Source: Streptomyces sp. NBC_00554 (lineage in GTDB: Bacteria > Actinomycetota > Actinomycetes > Streptomycetales > Streptomycetaceae). Taken from it: a stretch of DNA of 64,000 bases. Location: NCBI RefSeq assembly GCF_041431135.1, contig NZ_CP107799.1:9929501-9993500 (forward strand). Reading direction: 5' to 3'. Positions 8,926 through 17,362 of the stretch are shown here, in pieces. Each line of letters begins with the position of its first letter. The first letter of the stretch is position 1. A program made the translations under genes and the position numbers. The notes below the pieces were generated by a model, which saw only the letters and a program-made list of their open reading frames with translations, was not told the origin of the DNA and did not search any database.

Positions 8926-9606
8926 ATGTCTGAACGTGTTGTGGCCGCCTGTGACGGGGCGTCGAAGGGGAACCCGGGACCCGCCGGATGGGCCTGGGTC
9001 GTGGCCGACGGTGACGAGACCCCCACCCGGTGGGAGGCCGGCCCGCTGGGCACCGCGACGAACAACGTCGCCGAACTCACCGCGCTGGAGCGCCTGTTGA
9101 CGGCGATCGCCCCGGACGTCCCGCTGGAGATCCGGATGGACTCCCAGTACGCGATGAAGGCCGTCACCACCTGGCTGCCCGGCTGGAAGCGCAAGGGCTG
9201 GAAGACGGCCTCCGGCAAGCCCGTCGCCAACCAGGAACTGGTCGCCCGCATCGACGAACTCCTCACCGGGCGCACCGTCGATTTCCGCTACGTCCCCGCG
9301 CACCAGGTCGACGGCGACCGCCTCAACGACTTCGCCGACCGGGCCGCGAGCCAGGCGGCGATCGTCCAGGAGCCCGCGGGCAGCGACCTCGGTTCTCCCC
9401 AGCCGCCGCCCGCTCCCGACACCGTCCCGGCCGCCGCGCGCCGCCGCGCCCCCGCGAAGCAGAGCGGCCCGGCCCGCACGATCAAGGCGAAGTTCCCCGG
9501 CCGCTGCCTGTGCGGACGCTCCTACGCGGCGGGTGAGCCCATCGCCAAGAACGGCTCCGGCTGGGGACACCCCGAATGCCGTACGACGGAGACCGCCGAC
9601 GCGTAG
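8926..9606 (+). CDS. Ribonuclease HI with C-terminal zinc-ribbon-like extension
   Basis: A 226-aa protein. Residues 1-150 form an RNase H fold, with likely catalytic acids D10 (ACDGASKGNPG), E50 (NNVAELTAL), D72 (RMDSQYAMK) and D138 (NDFADRAA). The enzyme cuts RNA in RNA-DNA hybrids. After a Pro/Ala-rich linker (about 150-185) comes a short module with CLCGRSYAAGEP and GHPEC, giving Cys/His spacing like a small zinc-binding or substrate-binding domain. The ATG at 8926 starts 13 bases after the preceding stop. The gene converges on the tyrosinase operon. Confidence 0.88.
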   Translation: MSERVVAACDGASKGNPGPAGWAWVVADGDETPTRWEAGPLGTATNNVAELTALERLLTAIAPDVPLEIRMDSQYAMKAVTTWLPGWKRKGWKTASGKPVANQELVARIDELLTGRTVDFRYVPAHQVDGDRLNDFADRAASQAAIVQEPAGSDLGSPQPPPAPDTVPAAARRRAPAKQSGPARTIKAKFPGRCLCGRSYAAGEPIAKNGSGWGHPECRTTETADA

Positions 9607-9617
9607 CCGTCAGACTT

Positions 9618-10442
9618 TCAGGCCGTGTCGAACGTGTAGTGCGCCGTGTGATCCAGCAGTTCGGCCGGCCGCACGTCGTTCCACGGCTTCATGGTCTCGT
9701 CGAGGTCGACGACGTCCGGGGTCCCGCCCAGCGGCAGGTAGCTGGAGCCGGGGTGGCGGCGCTGCCAGTCGGCCCACAGCTTGTCTATGAAGGCGTGATG
9801 GAGCCAGAACACCGGGTCGTTGGGGGAGACGCCGGTGGCCATCTGGCCGCCCACCCAGACATGGACCCGGTTGTGCAGGTTGACGCCCCGCCAGCCTTCG
9901 AGGTGGTTGCGGAAACCGTCCGAGGCGCTGTTCCACGGCGCCATGTCGTACGTCTCCATCGCGAGTACGGACTCCACCTCCGCGCGGGTGGGCAGCTCCC
10001 GGGCGCTCCCGCCGAGCGACCTGCGGAGGTAGGTGCGGCTGTCGACGCGCACGCTGATCGGCCAGTTGCCGGCCGAGGCCGCGAAGGGGCCGTCCATCAC
10101 CTGGCCGTCCCGGCTGCGCCCGGTGCCGCCGAGGAAGTCGGGCGCCCACAGGGACGCGCGAGCCGTGCGGTCGGTGCTCCAGTCCCAGTACGGCAGGGCG
10201 ACGGCGGGGTCGACCGACTGCAGTGCCTGCTCGAACTCGATGAGGAATCTGCGGTGCCAGGGCAGGAACGACGGTGAACGGTGACCCGTCCGCTCGCCGT
10301 TGTCCGTGTCGCCGACGATGAATGCGTTGTGCGTTGTGACGAAGGAGTCGTAGCGGCCACTGCGCTTGAGCTGCACCAGCGCATCGGTGAAACGCCGCTT
10401 CTCGTCGGCGGTCAGGCTCGCCTGGTTCTTGCGTACGGTCAT
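9618..10442 (-). CDS. melC2: Tyrosinase MelC2
   Basis: A 274-aa type-3 copper monophenol oxidase that makes melanin from tyrosine. The six copper-binding histidines fall where expected for Streptomyces tyrosinase: CuA H38 (TTHNA), H54 and H63 (LPWHRRF); CuB H190 and H194 (LHNRVHVWVGG) and H216 (WLHHAF). Length matches the family. It has no signal peptide of its own; in known systems MelC1 loads the copper and carries it through the Tat pathway. It starts 33 bases after melC1 and is cotranscribed with it. Confidence 0.97.
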   Translation of the reverse strand: MTVRKNQASLTADEKRRFTDALVQLKRSGRYDSFVTTHNAFIVGDTDNGERTGHRSPSFLPWHRRFLIEFEQALQSVDPAVALPYWDWSTDRTARASLWAPDFLGGTGRSRDGQVMDGPFAASAGNWPISVRVDSRTYLRRSLGGSARELPTRAEVESVLAMETYDMAPWNSASDGFRNHLEGWRGVNLHNRVHVWVGGQMATGVSPNDPVFWLHHAFIDKLWADWQRRHPGSSYLPLGGTPDVVDLDETMKPWNDVRPAELLDHTAHYTFDTA

Positions 10443-10475
10443 GTGCGGGACTCCACAGTCTGCTTGCGGGGCGGG

Positions 10476-10844
10476 TCAGTTGGCGCCGAACGGGACGAGC
10501 GGGGCCCCTTGCAGTTCCACGACCGCGGCGCGGGCGGCGGCGCGCGGGGTGGCCACCGGGTCGTAGTGGCTGACGACGCTGATCCAGCTGCCGTCGGCGT
10601 TGCGCATCACGTGCAGCTCCACGCCGTCGATGAACACGGCGTAGCCGGCGCCGTGGTGGTGTCCGCTTCCGCTGATGGGACGGCCGGTTATGCGGCGGCC
10701 CCGGTAGACCTCGTCGAAGGCCTCGGGCCTGCTGTGGTCGTGTCCGGCGGCGGTGGCCGTCGGTGCACTGAGGGACTGGGAAGCAGCCACGGCGGCCAGC
10801 GTGGCGGCCGCACCCAGGGCATGGCGACGGGTGAGTTCCGGCAT
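10476..10844 (-). CDS. melC1: Tyrosinase cofactor/chaperone MelC1
   Basis: The 122-aa caddie protein of tyrosinase. A Tat-like signal (MPELTRRHALGAAATLAAV) is followed by a histidine-rich mature region (GHDHSRPEAFDEVYRG, GSGHHHGAGYAVFIDGVELH). The His cluster delivers copper to apo-MelC2. The ATG at 10844 is preceded by a near-perfect Shine-Dalgarno (AGGAGG), and melC2 follows on the same transcript. The region upstream (10845-11040) is shared with the divergent monooxygenase. Confidence 0.95.
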   Translation of the reverse strand: MPELTRRHALGAAATLAAVAASQSLSAPTATAAGHDHSRPEAFDEVYRGRRITGRPISGSGHHHGAGYAVFIDGVELHVMRNADGSWISVVSHYDPVATPRAAARAAVVELQGAPLVPFGAN

Positions 10845-11040
10845 ACGAAGTCCTCCTGTATCGGGCTCTGTTGAACGACTCGGTATGCCTATCGGTTCGT
10901 CAGAGGGTGGGAGAAATCGTCGAATGTCGGTTGGCTGTGATCCGGACAATTAAGCAAATGTCGTGCGCACCATGACCCACAACCCTCCCCTGTTACTCTT
11001 CGCAGTCAATTGACCGCAATGTGCAACAGAGGGAGTGCGC

Positions 11041-12243
11041 GTGAAGATCGCGTGCGTCGGTGGCGGACCCGCCGGCCTGTACTTCTCGATCCTGATGAAG
11101 CGCCAGGACCCGTCCCACGACATCACCGTCTACGAACGGAATCCGGCCGGGTCGACCTACGGCTGGGGCGTGACGTACTGGGCGGGCCTGCTCGACAAGC
11201 TCAGCGAAGGCGACCCCGAGTCCGCGCGCGCCGTCAGCGAGAACTCGGTCCGCTGGAGCGAGGGGGTCGCCCAGGTGGGCGAGAGCAGGACCGTCCACCC
11301 CGGCGACGAGGGGTTCGGAATCGGCCGCCGCCGACTGCTCGACCTGCTCGCCGAACGGGCCGAATCCCTCGGCGTGCGCGTCGAGTTCGAGCACGAGGTG
11401 ACCGCCGACCGGCTGCCCGACGCCGATCTCGTCGTCGCGGGCGACGGAGTCAACAGCGCCCTGCGGGAGCGCCATGCCGACCACTTCGGCAGTGACATCG
11501 CACTGGGCCGGAACGTCTACAGCTGGCTCGGCACCACCAAGGTCTTCGACTCCTTCACCTTCTCCTTCGTGGAGACCGATCATGGCTGGATCTGGTGCTA
11601 CGCCTACCCGTTCAGCGGGGAGCACAGCACCTGCGTCGTCGAGTGCTCTCCCGAGACCTGGACCGGTCTGGGGCTCGACACGGCGAGCGAGGGTGACGGC
11701 CTCGCCCTCCTCGAGAAGCTCTTCGCCGACCTCCTGGACGGACACGGGCTGATCGGGCGGGCGCAGAGCGACGGCAGCGCGCAGTGGCTGAACTTCCGCA
11801 CCCTGACCAACCGGACCTGGCGCCGAGGCAACCTCGTCCTGATCGGTGACGCCGCCCACACCACGCACTACTCGATCGGCGCGGGCACCACCCTCGCTCT
11901 GGAGGACGCCCTCTCGCTGGCCGGAGCGCTGCGCGAGATCCCGGAGCTGGACGCCGCCCTCGCCCACTACGAGCAGGAGCGCAGGGCCGCGCTCCTGTCG
12001 ATCCAGAGCGCGGCCCGCCACAGCGCCCAGTGGTACGAGAACCTCCCGCGCTACATCCACCTGCCGCCGGCGCAGATGTTCGCCCTGCTCGGCCAGCGCC
12101 ATTCGCCGCTGCTGCCGTACATCCCGCCGCAGCTGTACTACCGCATCGACCGAGCGGCCGGACAGCTGGAGGCACTGCGCCGGTTCAAGCGCTGGCTGGG
12201 TCCGCGGCTCGCGCGAACGGTGCAGGCCCGCACTCAGCGGTAG
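11041..12243 (+). CDS. FAD-dependent monooxygenase (salicylyl/anthraniloyl-CoA hydroxylase type)
   Basis: A 400-aa flavoprotein. The N-terminal dinucleotide fold reads CVGGGPAGLYF, the NAD(P)H/FAD motif GDG is at about residue 140, and GDAAHTTHYSIGAG (about 269) contacts flavin. The sequence YGWGVTYW near residue 40 and the THYSIG variant recall the hydroxylase part of salicylyl-CoA 5-hydroxylase and anthraniloyl-CoA monooxygenase; this is family resemblance, not proof of substrate. No CoA-ligase or thioesterase is adjacent. GTG 11041 is preferred because GAGGGAG lies just upstream; GTG 11035 is also in frame. Confidence 0.83.
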   Translation: MKIACVGGGPAGLYFSILMKRQDPSHDITVYERNPAGSTYGWGVTYWAGLLDKLSEGDPESARAVSENSVRWSEGVAQVGESRTVHPGDEGFGIGRRRLLDLLAERAESLGVRVEFEHEVTADRLPDADLVVAGDGVNSALRERHADHFGSDIALGRNVYSWLGTTKVFDSFTFSFVETDHGWIWCYAYPFSGEHSTCVVECSPETWTGLGLDTASEGDGLALLEKLFADLLDGHGLIGRAQSDGSAQWLNFRTLTNRTWRRGNLVLIGDAAHTTHYSIGAGTTLALEDALSLAGALREIPELDAALAHYEQERRAALLSIQSAARHSAQWYENLPRYIHLPPAQMFALLGQRHSPLLPYIPPQLYYRIDRAAGQLEALRRFKRWLGPRLARTVQARTQR

Positions 12244-12263
12244 CCGTCCACGACCGGGTTTCT

Positions 12264-12306
12264 TTGGTGAATAGCGATTCACTGGCTATGGTGAATTGCT
12301 ATTCAC
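12264..12306 (+). promoter_or_regulatory. MFS-tetR promoter with two palindromic operators
   Basis: A -35 box TTGGTG (12264-12269) and a -10 box TATGGT (12287-12292) are 17 bases apart. Two near-identical palindromes overlap them: GTGAATAGCGATTCAC (12267-12282) and GTGAATTGCTATTCAC (12291-12306), centres 24 bp apart. This is the layout of autorepression by the TetR gene at the end of the operon. Confidence 0.75.
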
Positions 12307-12332
12307 CTATTTTTTGGACTCCTGGAGTACCC

Positions 12333-13778
12333 ATGGCGGCTCTGCGTGAGCGATTGACGGTCCCGGTGCTCGCGTTCGGCGCGATCGTCATGGCCGTCAC
12401 ACAGACGGTGGTGGTGCCGCTGTTGCCGGACCTTCCCCGGCTGACGGGCGCCTCGGCGGGCGAGGTCTCCTGGATGGTGACGGCGACGCTGCTGGCCGGA
12501 GCGGTGCTCACTCCCGTCCTCGGCCGGGCGGGAGACATGTACGGCAAGCGGCGCGTACTGCTGATCGCGTTCGGGCTGATGACGCTGGGCTCGCTCGTGT
12601 GCGCCGTCACGTCCGACATCGGCATATTGATCGCGGCACGTGCTCTGCAGGGCGCGGCGGCGGCCGTCGTGCCGCTGTCGATCAGCATCCTGCGGGACGA
12701 ACTGCCGCCGGAGCGCACGGGCAGCGCGGTGGCGATGATGAGCTCCACCCTGGGCATCGGCGCCGCCCTCGGCCTGCCGCTCGCCGCGCTGATCGTCCAG
12801 TACGCCAACTGGCACGTCATGTTCTGGGCGACGGCCGCACTCGGCGCCCTCGGTCTCGCGCTCGCCTCGTGGGCGGTGCGCGAGTCGCCCGTCCGCGAGC
12901 CGGGCCGCTTCGACACGCTGGGCGCGCTGGGTCTCGCCGCGGGCCTGGTCTGTCTGCTGCTGGGTGTCTCGCAGGGCGGCCAGTGGGGTTGGGGCAGCCC
13001 CCGGATCCTGGGCCTGTTCGTGGCCTGCGCGGTCGTCCTGACCCTGTGGTGGGTGCAGCAGCGTCGCGCCGAACGACCCCTGGTCGACCTGAAGCTGGCC
13101 ACCCGCCCGCGCGTCGCGCTGCCGCACCTGGCGGCGCTTCTGACCGGCTTCGCCTTCTACTCGAACACCCTGGTGACCGCACAACTCGTGCAGGCGCCCG
13201 AGGCCACCGGCTACGGGCTCGGGCTGTCCATCGTGGCGACCGGCCTGTGCCTGCTGCCCGGCGGTGTGACCATGCTGCTGCTCTCGCCCGTCTCGGCGCG
13301 CATCTCCACCAACCGCGGCCCGCGTGTGACGCTGGCCATCGGCGCCGGGGTCATCGCCCTCGGCTATGTCCTGCGCATCGCGGACAGCCGCGACCTGTGG
13401 GCGATCATCCTGGGTGCCACGGTCGTGTCGATCGGAACGACCTTCGCCTACTCGGCCCTGCCCACCCTCATCATCCGCGCCGTGCCCGCCGGGCAGACCG
13501 CGTCCGCGAACGGCGTCAACGTCCTGATGCGGACCATCGGCCAGGCCGTGTGCAGCGCCGCCGTCGCCGCCGTGCTCGTCCACCACACCAGCCTCATCGG
13601 GGGCGCCCCGGTGCCCACGCTGCACGGCTATCTGCTGGCCTTCGCCATGGCGGGTACGGTCGCCCTGGTGGCCTGCGCCGCCGCGCTTGCGATACCCGCC
13701 GACCCCGCCTCCCGTGACACCGAACGTGCCCGCGACCGTACCGAAGTGTCCCGCGACGAGGCACTCGAAGGAGCATGA
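12333..13778 (+). CDS. MFS drug-efflux-type transporter
   Basis: A 481-aa polytopic membrane protein with about 12-14 hydrophobic helices. After helix 2 it has the MFS motif A loop (GRAGDMYGKRRV), and helix 4 has RALQGAAAAVVP, typical of the DHA2/EmrB-type drug:proton antiporters. It probably exports a toxic compound that is also the inducer of the TetR repressor encoded next. The stop overlaps the tetR start (ATGA), so translation is coupled. The ATG has GGAG upstream and sits 27 bases after two operator palindromes. Confidence 0.88.
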   Translation: MAALRERLTVPVLAFGAIVMAVTQTVVVPLLPDLPRLTGASAGEVSWMVTATLLAGAVLTPVLGRAGDMYGKRRVLLIAFGLMTLGSLVCAVTSDIGILIAARALQGAAAAVVPLSISILRDELPPERTGSAVAMMSSTLGIGAALGLPLAALIVQYANWHVMFWATAALGALGLALASWAVRESPVREPGRFDTLGALGLAAGLVCLLLGVSQGGQWGWGSPRILGLFVACAVVLTLWWVQQRRAERPLVDLKLATRPRVALPHLAALLTGFAFYSNTLVTAQLVQAPEATGYGLGLSIVATGLCLLPGGVTMLLLSPVSARISTNRGPRVTLAIGAGVIALGYVLRIADSRDLWAIILGATVVSIGTTFAYSALPTLIIRAVPAGQTASANGVNVLMRTIGQAVCSAAVAAVLVHHTSLIGGAPVPTLHGYLLAFAMAGTVALVACAAALAIPADPASRDTERARDRTEVSRDEALEGA

Positions 13779-14380
13779 GTACCGTGACCACCCCGCCCCC
13801 CGGTCTCACGGCATCCGCCACCGCCGCGCCGCGCCGCGACGCCGAGGCGACGAAGGCGGCCATCCTCCGCGCGGCCCGCCATCTACTGGCCCGCCGCGCC
13901 CACGCGGACATCACGCTCAAGGCGGTCGCCGACCGGGCCGGGGTGAGCCCGCCGCTGATCCTCAAGTACTTCGGAAACAAGGACGCGCTGTTCGCGCGTG
14001 TCATGTCCTTCGACTCCGACACGGCCGCGCTGCTGGACGCGCCGCTGGAGGACCTCGGCCGGCACATGGTCCGCCATCTGCTGGTCGGCCAGACCGAGCG
14101 CGGCGCCGATCCCATCCTGCGGATCGTCTTCGCCCCGCTCCAGGGCGAGCAGGGCGACATACTGCGCGCCAACTTCCGCACCCAGGTCAGCGACCGGCTC
14201 GCCGAACGCCTCACCGGCCCCGACGCGGGCCTGCGCGCCGAACTCGCCGTCAGCACGCTGCTAGGCCTCGGCGTCATGTACGGCATCGCCCGCGGCACCA
14301 GTCTGCGTGCGACCGCGATCGAGGACATCGTCGACCGGTACGGCCCCACGGTGCAGGCCCACCTCACGCGCCCGGTGTGA
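13775..14380 (+). CDS. TetR-family transcriptional regulator
   Basis: A 201-aa repressor. The N-terminal helix-turn-helix (about 25-70) reads KAVADRAGVSPPLILKYFGNKDALF, shown here to be TetR-type by ADRAGVSPPLILKYFGNKD; the rest is an all-helical ligand domain. It overlaps the efflux gene by four bases and is cotranscribed with it. The two GTGAAT...ATTCAC palindromes at the operon promoter are its most likely operators, giving drug-responsive autoregulation. The ligand is not known. Confidence 0.9.
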   Translation: MSTVTTPPPGLTASATAAPRRDAEATKAAILRAARHLLARRAHADITLKAVADRAGVSPPLILKYFGNKDALFARVMSFDSDTAALLDAPLEDLGRHMVRHLLVGQTERGADPILRIVFAPLQGEQGDILRANFRTQVSDRLAERLTGPDAGLRAELAVSTLLGLGVMYGIARGTSLRATAIEDIVDRYGPTVQAHLTRPV

Positions 14381-14392
14381 GGAACGGGCGGC

Positions 14393-15019
14393 TCAGTTCA
14401 CCCCGTGCGGGCGGAACTGGACGCTGATCCGAGGTCCCGCCGCCCGCGCCGACTTGGGGATGGCGTGCTCCCAGGTGCGCTGGCAGGAGCCGCCCATCAC
14501 GATCAGGTCGCCGTGCCCGAGAGGGTGCCGCACGGTGTCCCCTCCGTTGCGCGGACGCAGCAGCAGATCGCGCGGGGCGCCCACGGAGAGGATGGCGACC
14601 ATGGTGTCCTCGCGCGCGCCACGCCCGATCCGGTCCCCGTGCCAGGCCACGCTGTCGCGGCCGTCGCGGTAGTAGCAGAGCCCGGCCGTGGTGAACGGTT
14701 CACCGAGCTCGGCGGCGTAGTGCGCGGACAGGGCGTCCCGCGCCTCGTCGAGAACCGGATGCGGCAGCGCGTCGCCGTCGGCGTAGTAGGCGAGCAGTCT
14801 CGGTACGTCCACCACCTGCTCGTACATCTGCCGCCGCTCGGCCCGCCACGGCACGTCGGAGAGGAGCCGGTCGAACAGGGCGTCGGCCCCGCCGAGCCAC
14901 CCGGGCAGCAGGTCGATCCAGGCGCCGTGGCCCAGCGTGGTCCGGCGCATCCCCTTCAGCGGGGTGAGGTGCGGCTCGTCGGTCTGGTCGAAGAGGGAGC
15001 CCTGGAGGTGCGTGGACAT
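14393..15019 (-). CDS. AlkB-type 2-oxoglutarate/Fe(II) dioxygenase
   Basis: A 208-aa DNA/RNA alkylation-repair demethylase. The iron ligands are H127 and D129 (WHGDR) and distal H185 (WEHAIPK). The 2-oxoglutarate/substrate arginines are R197 and R203 (PRISVQFR). It reverses N1-methyladenine and N3-methylcytosine lesions. The start codon at 15019 has GGAG upstream. A LexA-box-like sequence 22-37 bases upstream suggests DNA-damage control. It converges on the tetR gene with 12 bases between stops. Confidence 0.9.
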   Translation of the reverse strand: MSTHLQGSLFDQTDEPHLTPLKGMRRTTLGHGAWIDLLPGWLGGADALFDRLLSDVPWRAERRQMYEQVVDVPRLLAYYADGDALPHPVLDEARDALSAHYAAELGEPFTTAGLCYYRDGRDSVAWHGDRIGRGAREDTMVAILSVGAPRDLLLRPRNGGDTVRHPLGHGDLIVMGGSCQRTWEHAIPKSARAAGPRISVQFRPHGVN

Positions 15020-15040
15020 GGATTCAGCGTACTCCGGAAT

Positions 15041-15056
15041 CGAATGTATGTTCCAT
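15041..15056 (-). promoter_or_regulatory. SOS (LexA) box-like site before alkB
   Basis: TCGAATGTATGTTCCA matches the actinobacterial SOS box TCGAAC-N4-GTTCGA at 10 of 12 defined positions. It sits just upstream of the alkB start. The match is by eye, so the call is tentative. Confidence 0.45.
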
Positions 15057-15121
15057 GCGGGTTAGGGGGCAGGAGGCTCACTGCGACGCCTGGTTCGGTG
15101 ACCCGCGTCACATCCGGCTCT

Positions 15122-15169
15122 TGTCAGCAATCGGGGCGCCGTCTCGTTCAAGGGGCACGCGAACGAGAC
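15122..15169 (+). promoter_or_regulatory. Candidate ECF41 promoter and downstream hairpin
   Basis: TGTCAGC-N16-CGTT (15122-15148) resembles the ECF41-type promoter as I remember it (TGTCACA-N16-CGTC). A perfect 9-bp inverted repeat, GTCTCGTTC/GAACGAGAC (15141-15149, 15161-15169), overlaps it and ends two bases before the Shine-Dalgarno GGAG. Confidence 0.45.
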
Positions 15170-15181
15170 AGGAGAAACGCC

Positions 15182-16372
15182 ATGAAGCACCGCATCGTCG
15201 TACTCGGCGCCGGATATGCCGGGGCCTTCGCCGCCGGAAACCTGGCACGCCGGCTCTCGGCCGCCGACATCGAGATCACCGTCGTGAACGCCGTGCCCGA
15301 CTTTGTTGAGCGGATGCGACTCCACCAGCTCGCGATCGGCCAGGACCTCGCGTTCCGCACGCTCGCGGACGTCTTCGCGGGCACCGGGGTGCGGCTGCGC
15401 CTGGCGCGCGTCACCGGCGTCGACCCCGAGCGCAGGACCGTCGCCGTGACCGGCGAGGACGGCGACGGCGAGCTCGCGTACGACACGCTTCTCTACGCGC
15501 TCGGCAGCTCCGTGGCCCACCATGGCGTCCCCGGCGTGGCCGAGTACGCCTTCGATGTGACCGGCCGGTCCTCGGCGCTGCGTCTGCGCGAGCGCCTGGC
15601 CGGCCTGGGCGGGGGCGGCACCGTGCTGGTCGTCGGTGAGGGGCTGACCGGCATCGAGACCGCCACCGAGTTCGCCGAGTCCCGGCCCGACCTCTCGGTC
15701 GCGCTCGCCGCGCGCGGCGAGCTGGGCGCCTGGCTCTCCCCGAAGGCCCGCCGTCACCTGCGCCAGGCCTTCGACCGGCTCGGCATCACCGTCCACGAGC
15801 ACACCGGCATCGAAGCCGTCGAGCCGACACGGGCGATCGCCGCGGACGGTACGTCCATCCCGGCCGATGTGACCGTGTGGGCGGCCGGGTTCGCCGTGCA
15901 CCCCATCGCTGCCGCAAGCGGCCTGGAGGTCGCCGACACCGGCCAGATCGTCGTCGACCGCACCATGCGCTCGGTCTCGCACCCGGACGTCTACGCCGCC
16001 GGTGACTGCGCCTACGCGATCGGCGACAACGGCCGGCTGCTGCCGATGTCCTGCGGCTCGGCCGGCTACACCAACATGCAGGCGACCGCCGCGATCATCG
16101 CGCGCCTGACGGGCAGCGAGGTCCCGACCACCGGGCTGAAGTACTACGGCAACCACATCAGCCTCGGGCGGCGGGACGCGATCTTCCAGATGGTGGACGG
16201 GGACGTCCGGTCCAAGTCCTGGTACCTGGGCGGCCGGACGGCCGCGCGGCTCAAGTCGGGCGTGCTCAAGGGGGCCGGGTGGGCCATCGTCCACCCCACC
16301 TTCGGCATGCCGAAGCGCAGGCGCCGCCTGGCCACCGCGCCCGACCGGGCCGGTGCGAGGGTCGCCGCATAG
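15182..16372 (+). CDS. NAD(P)/FAD-dependent oxidoreductase (type II NADH dehydrogenase-like)
   Basis: A 396-aa flavoprotein of the pyridine nucleotide-disulfide oxidoreductase class. The FAD-binding fold opens as VVLGAGYAGAFAAG, a second Rossmann NAD(P) motif reads VVGEGLTGIETA (about 158), and the flavin-contacting YAAGDCAYAIG lies near 271. No redox-active CxxxxC pair is seen, so it resembles NDH-2 or related FAD oxidoreductases passing electrons to quinone or a small acceptor. The ATG follows AGGAG. Ten bases later starts an ECF41 sigma factor; ECF41 genes usually control an adjacent oxidoreductase, so this is its probable target. Confidence 0.85.
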   Translation: MKHRIVVLGAGYAGAFAAGNLARRLSAADIEITVVNAVPDFVERMRLHQLAIGQDLAFRTLADVFAGTGVRLRLARVTGVDPERRTVAVTGEDGDGELAYDTLLYALGSSVAHHGVPGVAEYAFDVTGRSSALRLRERLAGLGGGGTVLVVGEGLTGIETATEFAESRPDLSVALAARGELGAWLSPKARRHLRQAFDRLGITVHEHTGIEAVEPTRAIAADGTSIPADVTVWAAGFAVHPIAAASGLEVADTGQIVVDRTMRSVSHPDVYAAGDCAYAIGDNGRLLPMSCGSAGYTNMQATAAIIARLTGSEVPTTGLKYYGNHISLGRRDAIFQMVDGDVRSKSWYLGGRTAARLKSGVLKGAGWAIVHPTFGMPKRRRRLATAPDRAGARVAA

Positions 16373-16382
16373 GTTGTTCCGC

Positions 16383-17321
16383 ATGGACAGCGCAGCCCTC
16401 GATCGGTTCGAGGCCAGCCGGGGCAGGCTGGCCTCTCTGGCGTACCGTCTGCTCGGCTCGGCCGCCGACGCCGAGGACGCCGTGCAGGACACATTCCTGC
16501 GCTGGCAGGCCGCGGACCGCGAACGGGTGGAGGTGCCGGAAGCGTGGCTGACCAGGGTCGTCACCAATCTCTGTCTCGACCGGCTCCGCTCGGCGCGGGC
16601 GCGCCACGAGCGAGCGGCCGGTGCCTGGCTGCCCGAGCCACTTCTCGAGGGCGACCCGATGCTCGGCCCGGCCGACACCTTCGAACAGCGCGAATCGGTG
16701 TCCTTGGCCGTACTGACCCTTTTGGAGCGCCTCTCGCCGGTCGAGCGGGCCGTCTACGTCCTGCGTGAGGCCTTCTCGTACAGCCATGCCGAGATCGCCG
16801 GGATCCTCGACATCACCGAGTCCGCGAGCCAGCAGCATGTCCACCGGGCCCGGTTCCGGGTCGCCGCCAAACGCCGCCGCGGGGGTGAGGCCGACCCCGC
16901 GTCCGCGCGCCGGGTCGTCGCGGAGTTCCTCGTCGCCGCCACGTCGGGGCGCACCGAACGGCTGGTGGCGCTGCTCACCGACGATGTGACGGCGGTCTCG
17001 GACGGTGCCGGACTGGGCCAGCGGCTGTTGCGGTACGAGACGCGTGAGCGGGTCGCCTCTTTCGTGCGGGGCGGCTTCAAGCCCACACCGGCGAAGCGGC
17101 GGCTGGCCGGCGGCTCGCCCGCGATCCACATCGCGCTGGTCAACGGCTCCCCGGCCGTCCTAGCAGTCGTCGACGACCGGGTCGTGGGCATCGTGGCGTT
17201 CGAAGTCAGCGACGGCAAGGTCGCGTCCCTGCGCGGCATCGCCGCCGCGGACCGGCTCGCGCGCCTCAACGAGACCTGGCGGCAGCGTGAACCCGACGAG
17301 CCGGTCATCGACGCATGGTGA
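16383..17321 (+). CDS. ECF41-type RNA polymerase sigma factor (SigJ-like)
   Basis: A 312-aa extracytoplasmic-function sigma factor. Region 2 spans about 10-75 (DAEDAVQDTFLRW), and region 4 about 108-160 (YSHAEIAGILDITESASQQH). Between them lies AWLPEPLLEG (81-90), the WLPEP hallmark of ECF41. The C-terminal SnoaL-like domain (about 175-300) replaces an anti-sigma factor and tunes activity in this group. It is cotranscribed with the preceding oxidoreductase (10-base gap). The signal it senses is unknown. Confidence 0.92.
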   Translation: MDSAALDRFEASRGRLASLAYRLLGSAADAEDAVQDTFLRWQAADRERVEVPEAWLTRVVTNLCLDRLRSARARHERAAGAWLPEPLLEGDPMLGPADTFEQRESVSLAVLTLLERLSPVERAVYVLREAFSYSHAEIAGILDITESASQQHVHRARFRVAAKRRRGGEADPASARRVVAEFLVAATSGRTERLVALLTDDVTAVSDGAGLGQRLLRYETRERVASFVRGGFKPTPAKRRLAGGSPAIHIALVNGSPAVLAVVDDRVVGIVAFEVSDGKVASLRGIAAADRLARLNETWRQREPDEPVIDAW

Positions 17322-17362
17322 CCCCGAATCGGACGCAGTTCGGACATCGCTAGAGCTCACCT

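Noticed and set aside
10993..12282. Minus-strand frame opposite the flavin monooxygenase
   Set aside because: Antisense shadow; the plus-strand protein has FAD motifs in order.
15095..15115. GTGACCCGCGTCAC as a promoter or operator
   Set aside because: It is short and imperfect, and a better ECF41-type candidate lies just downstream.
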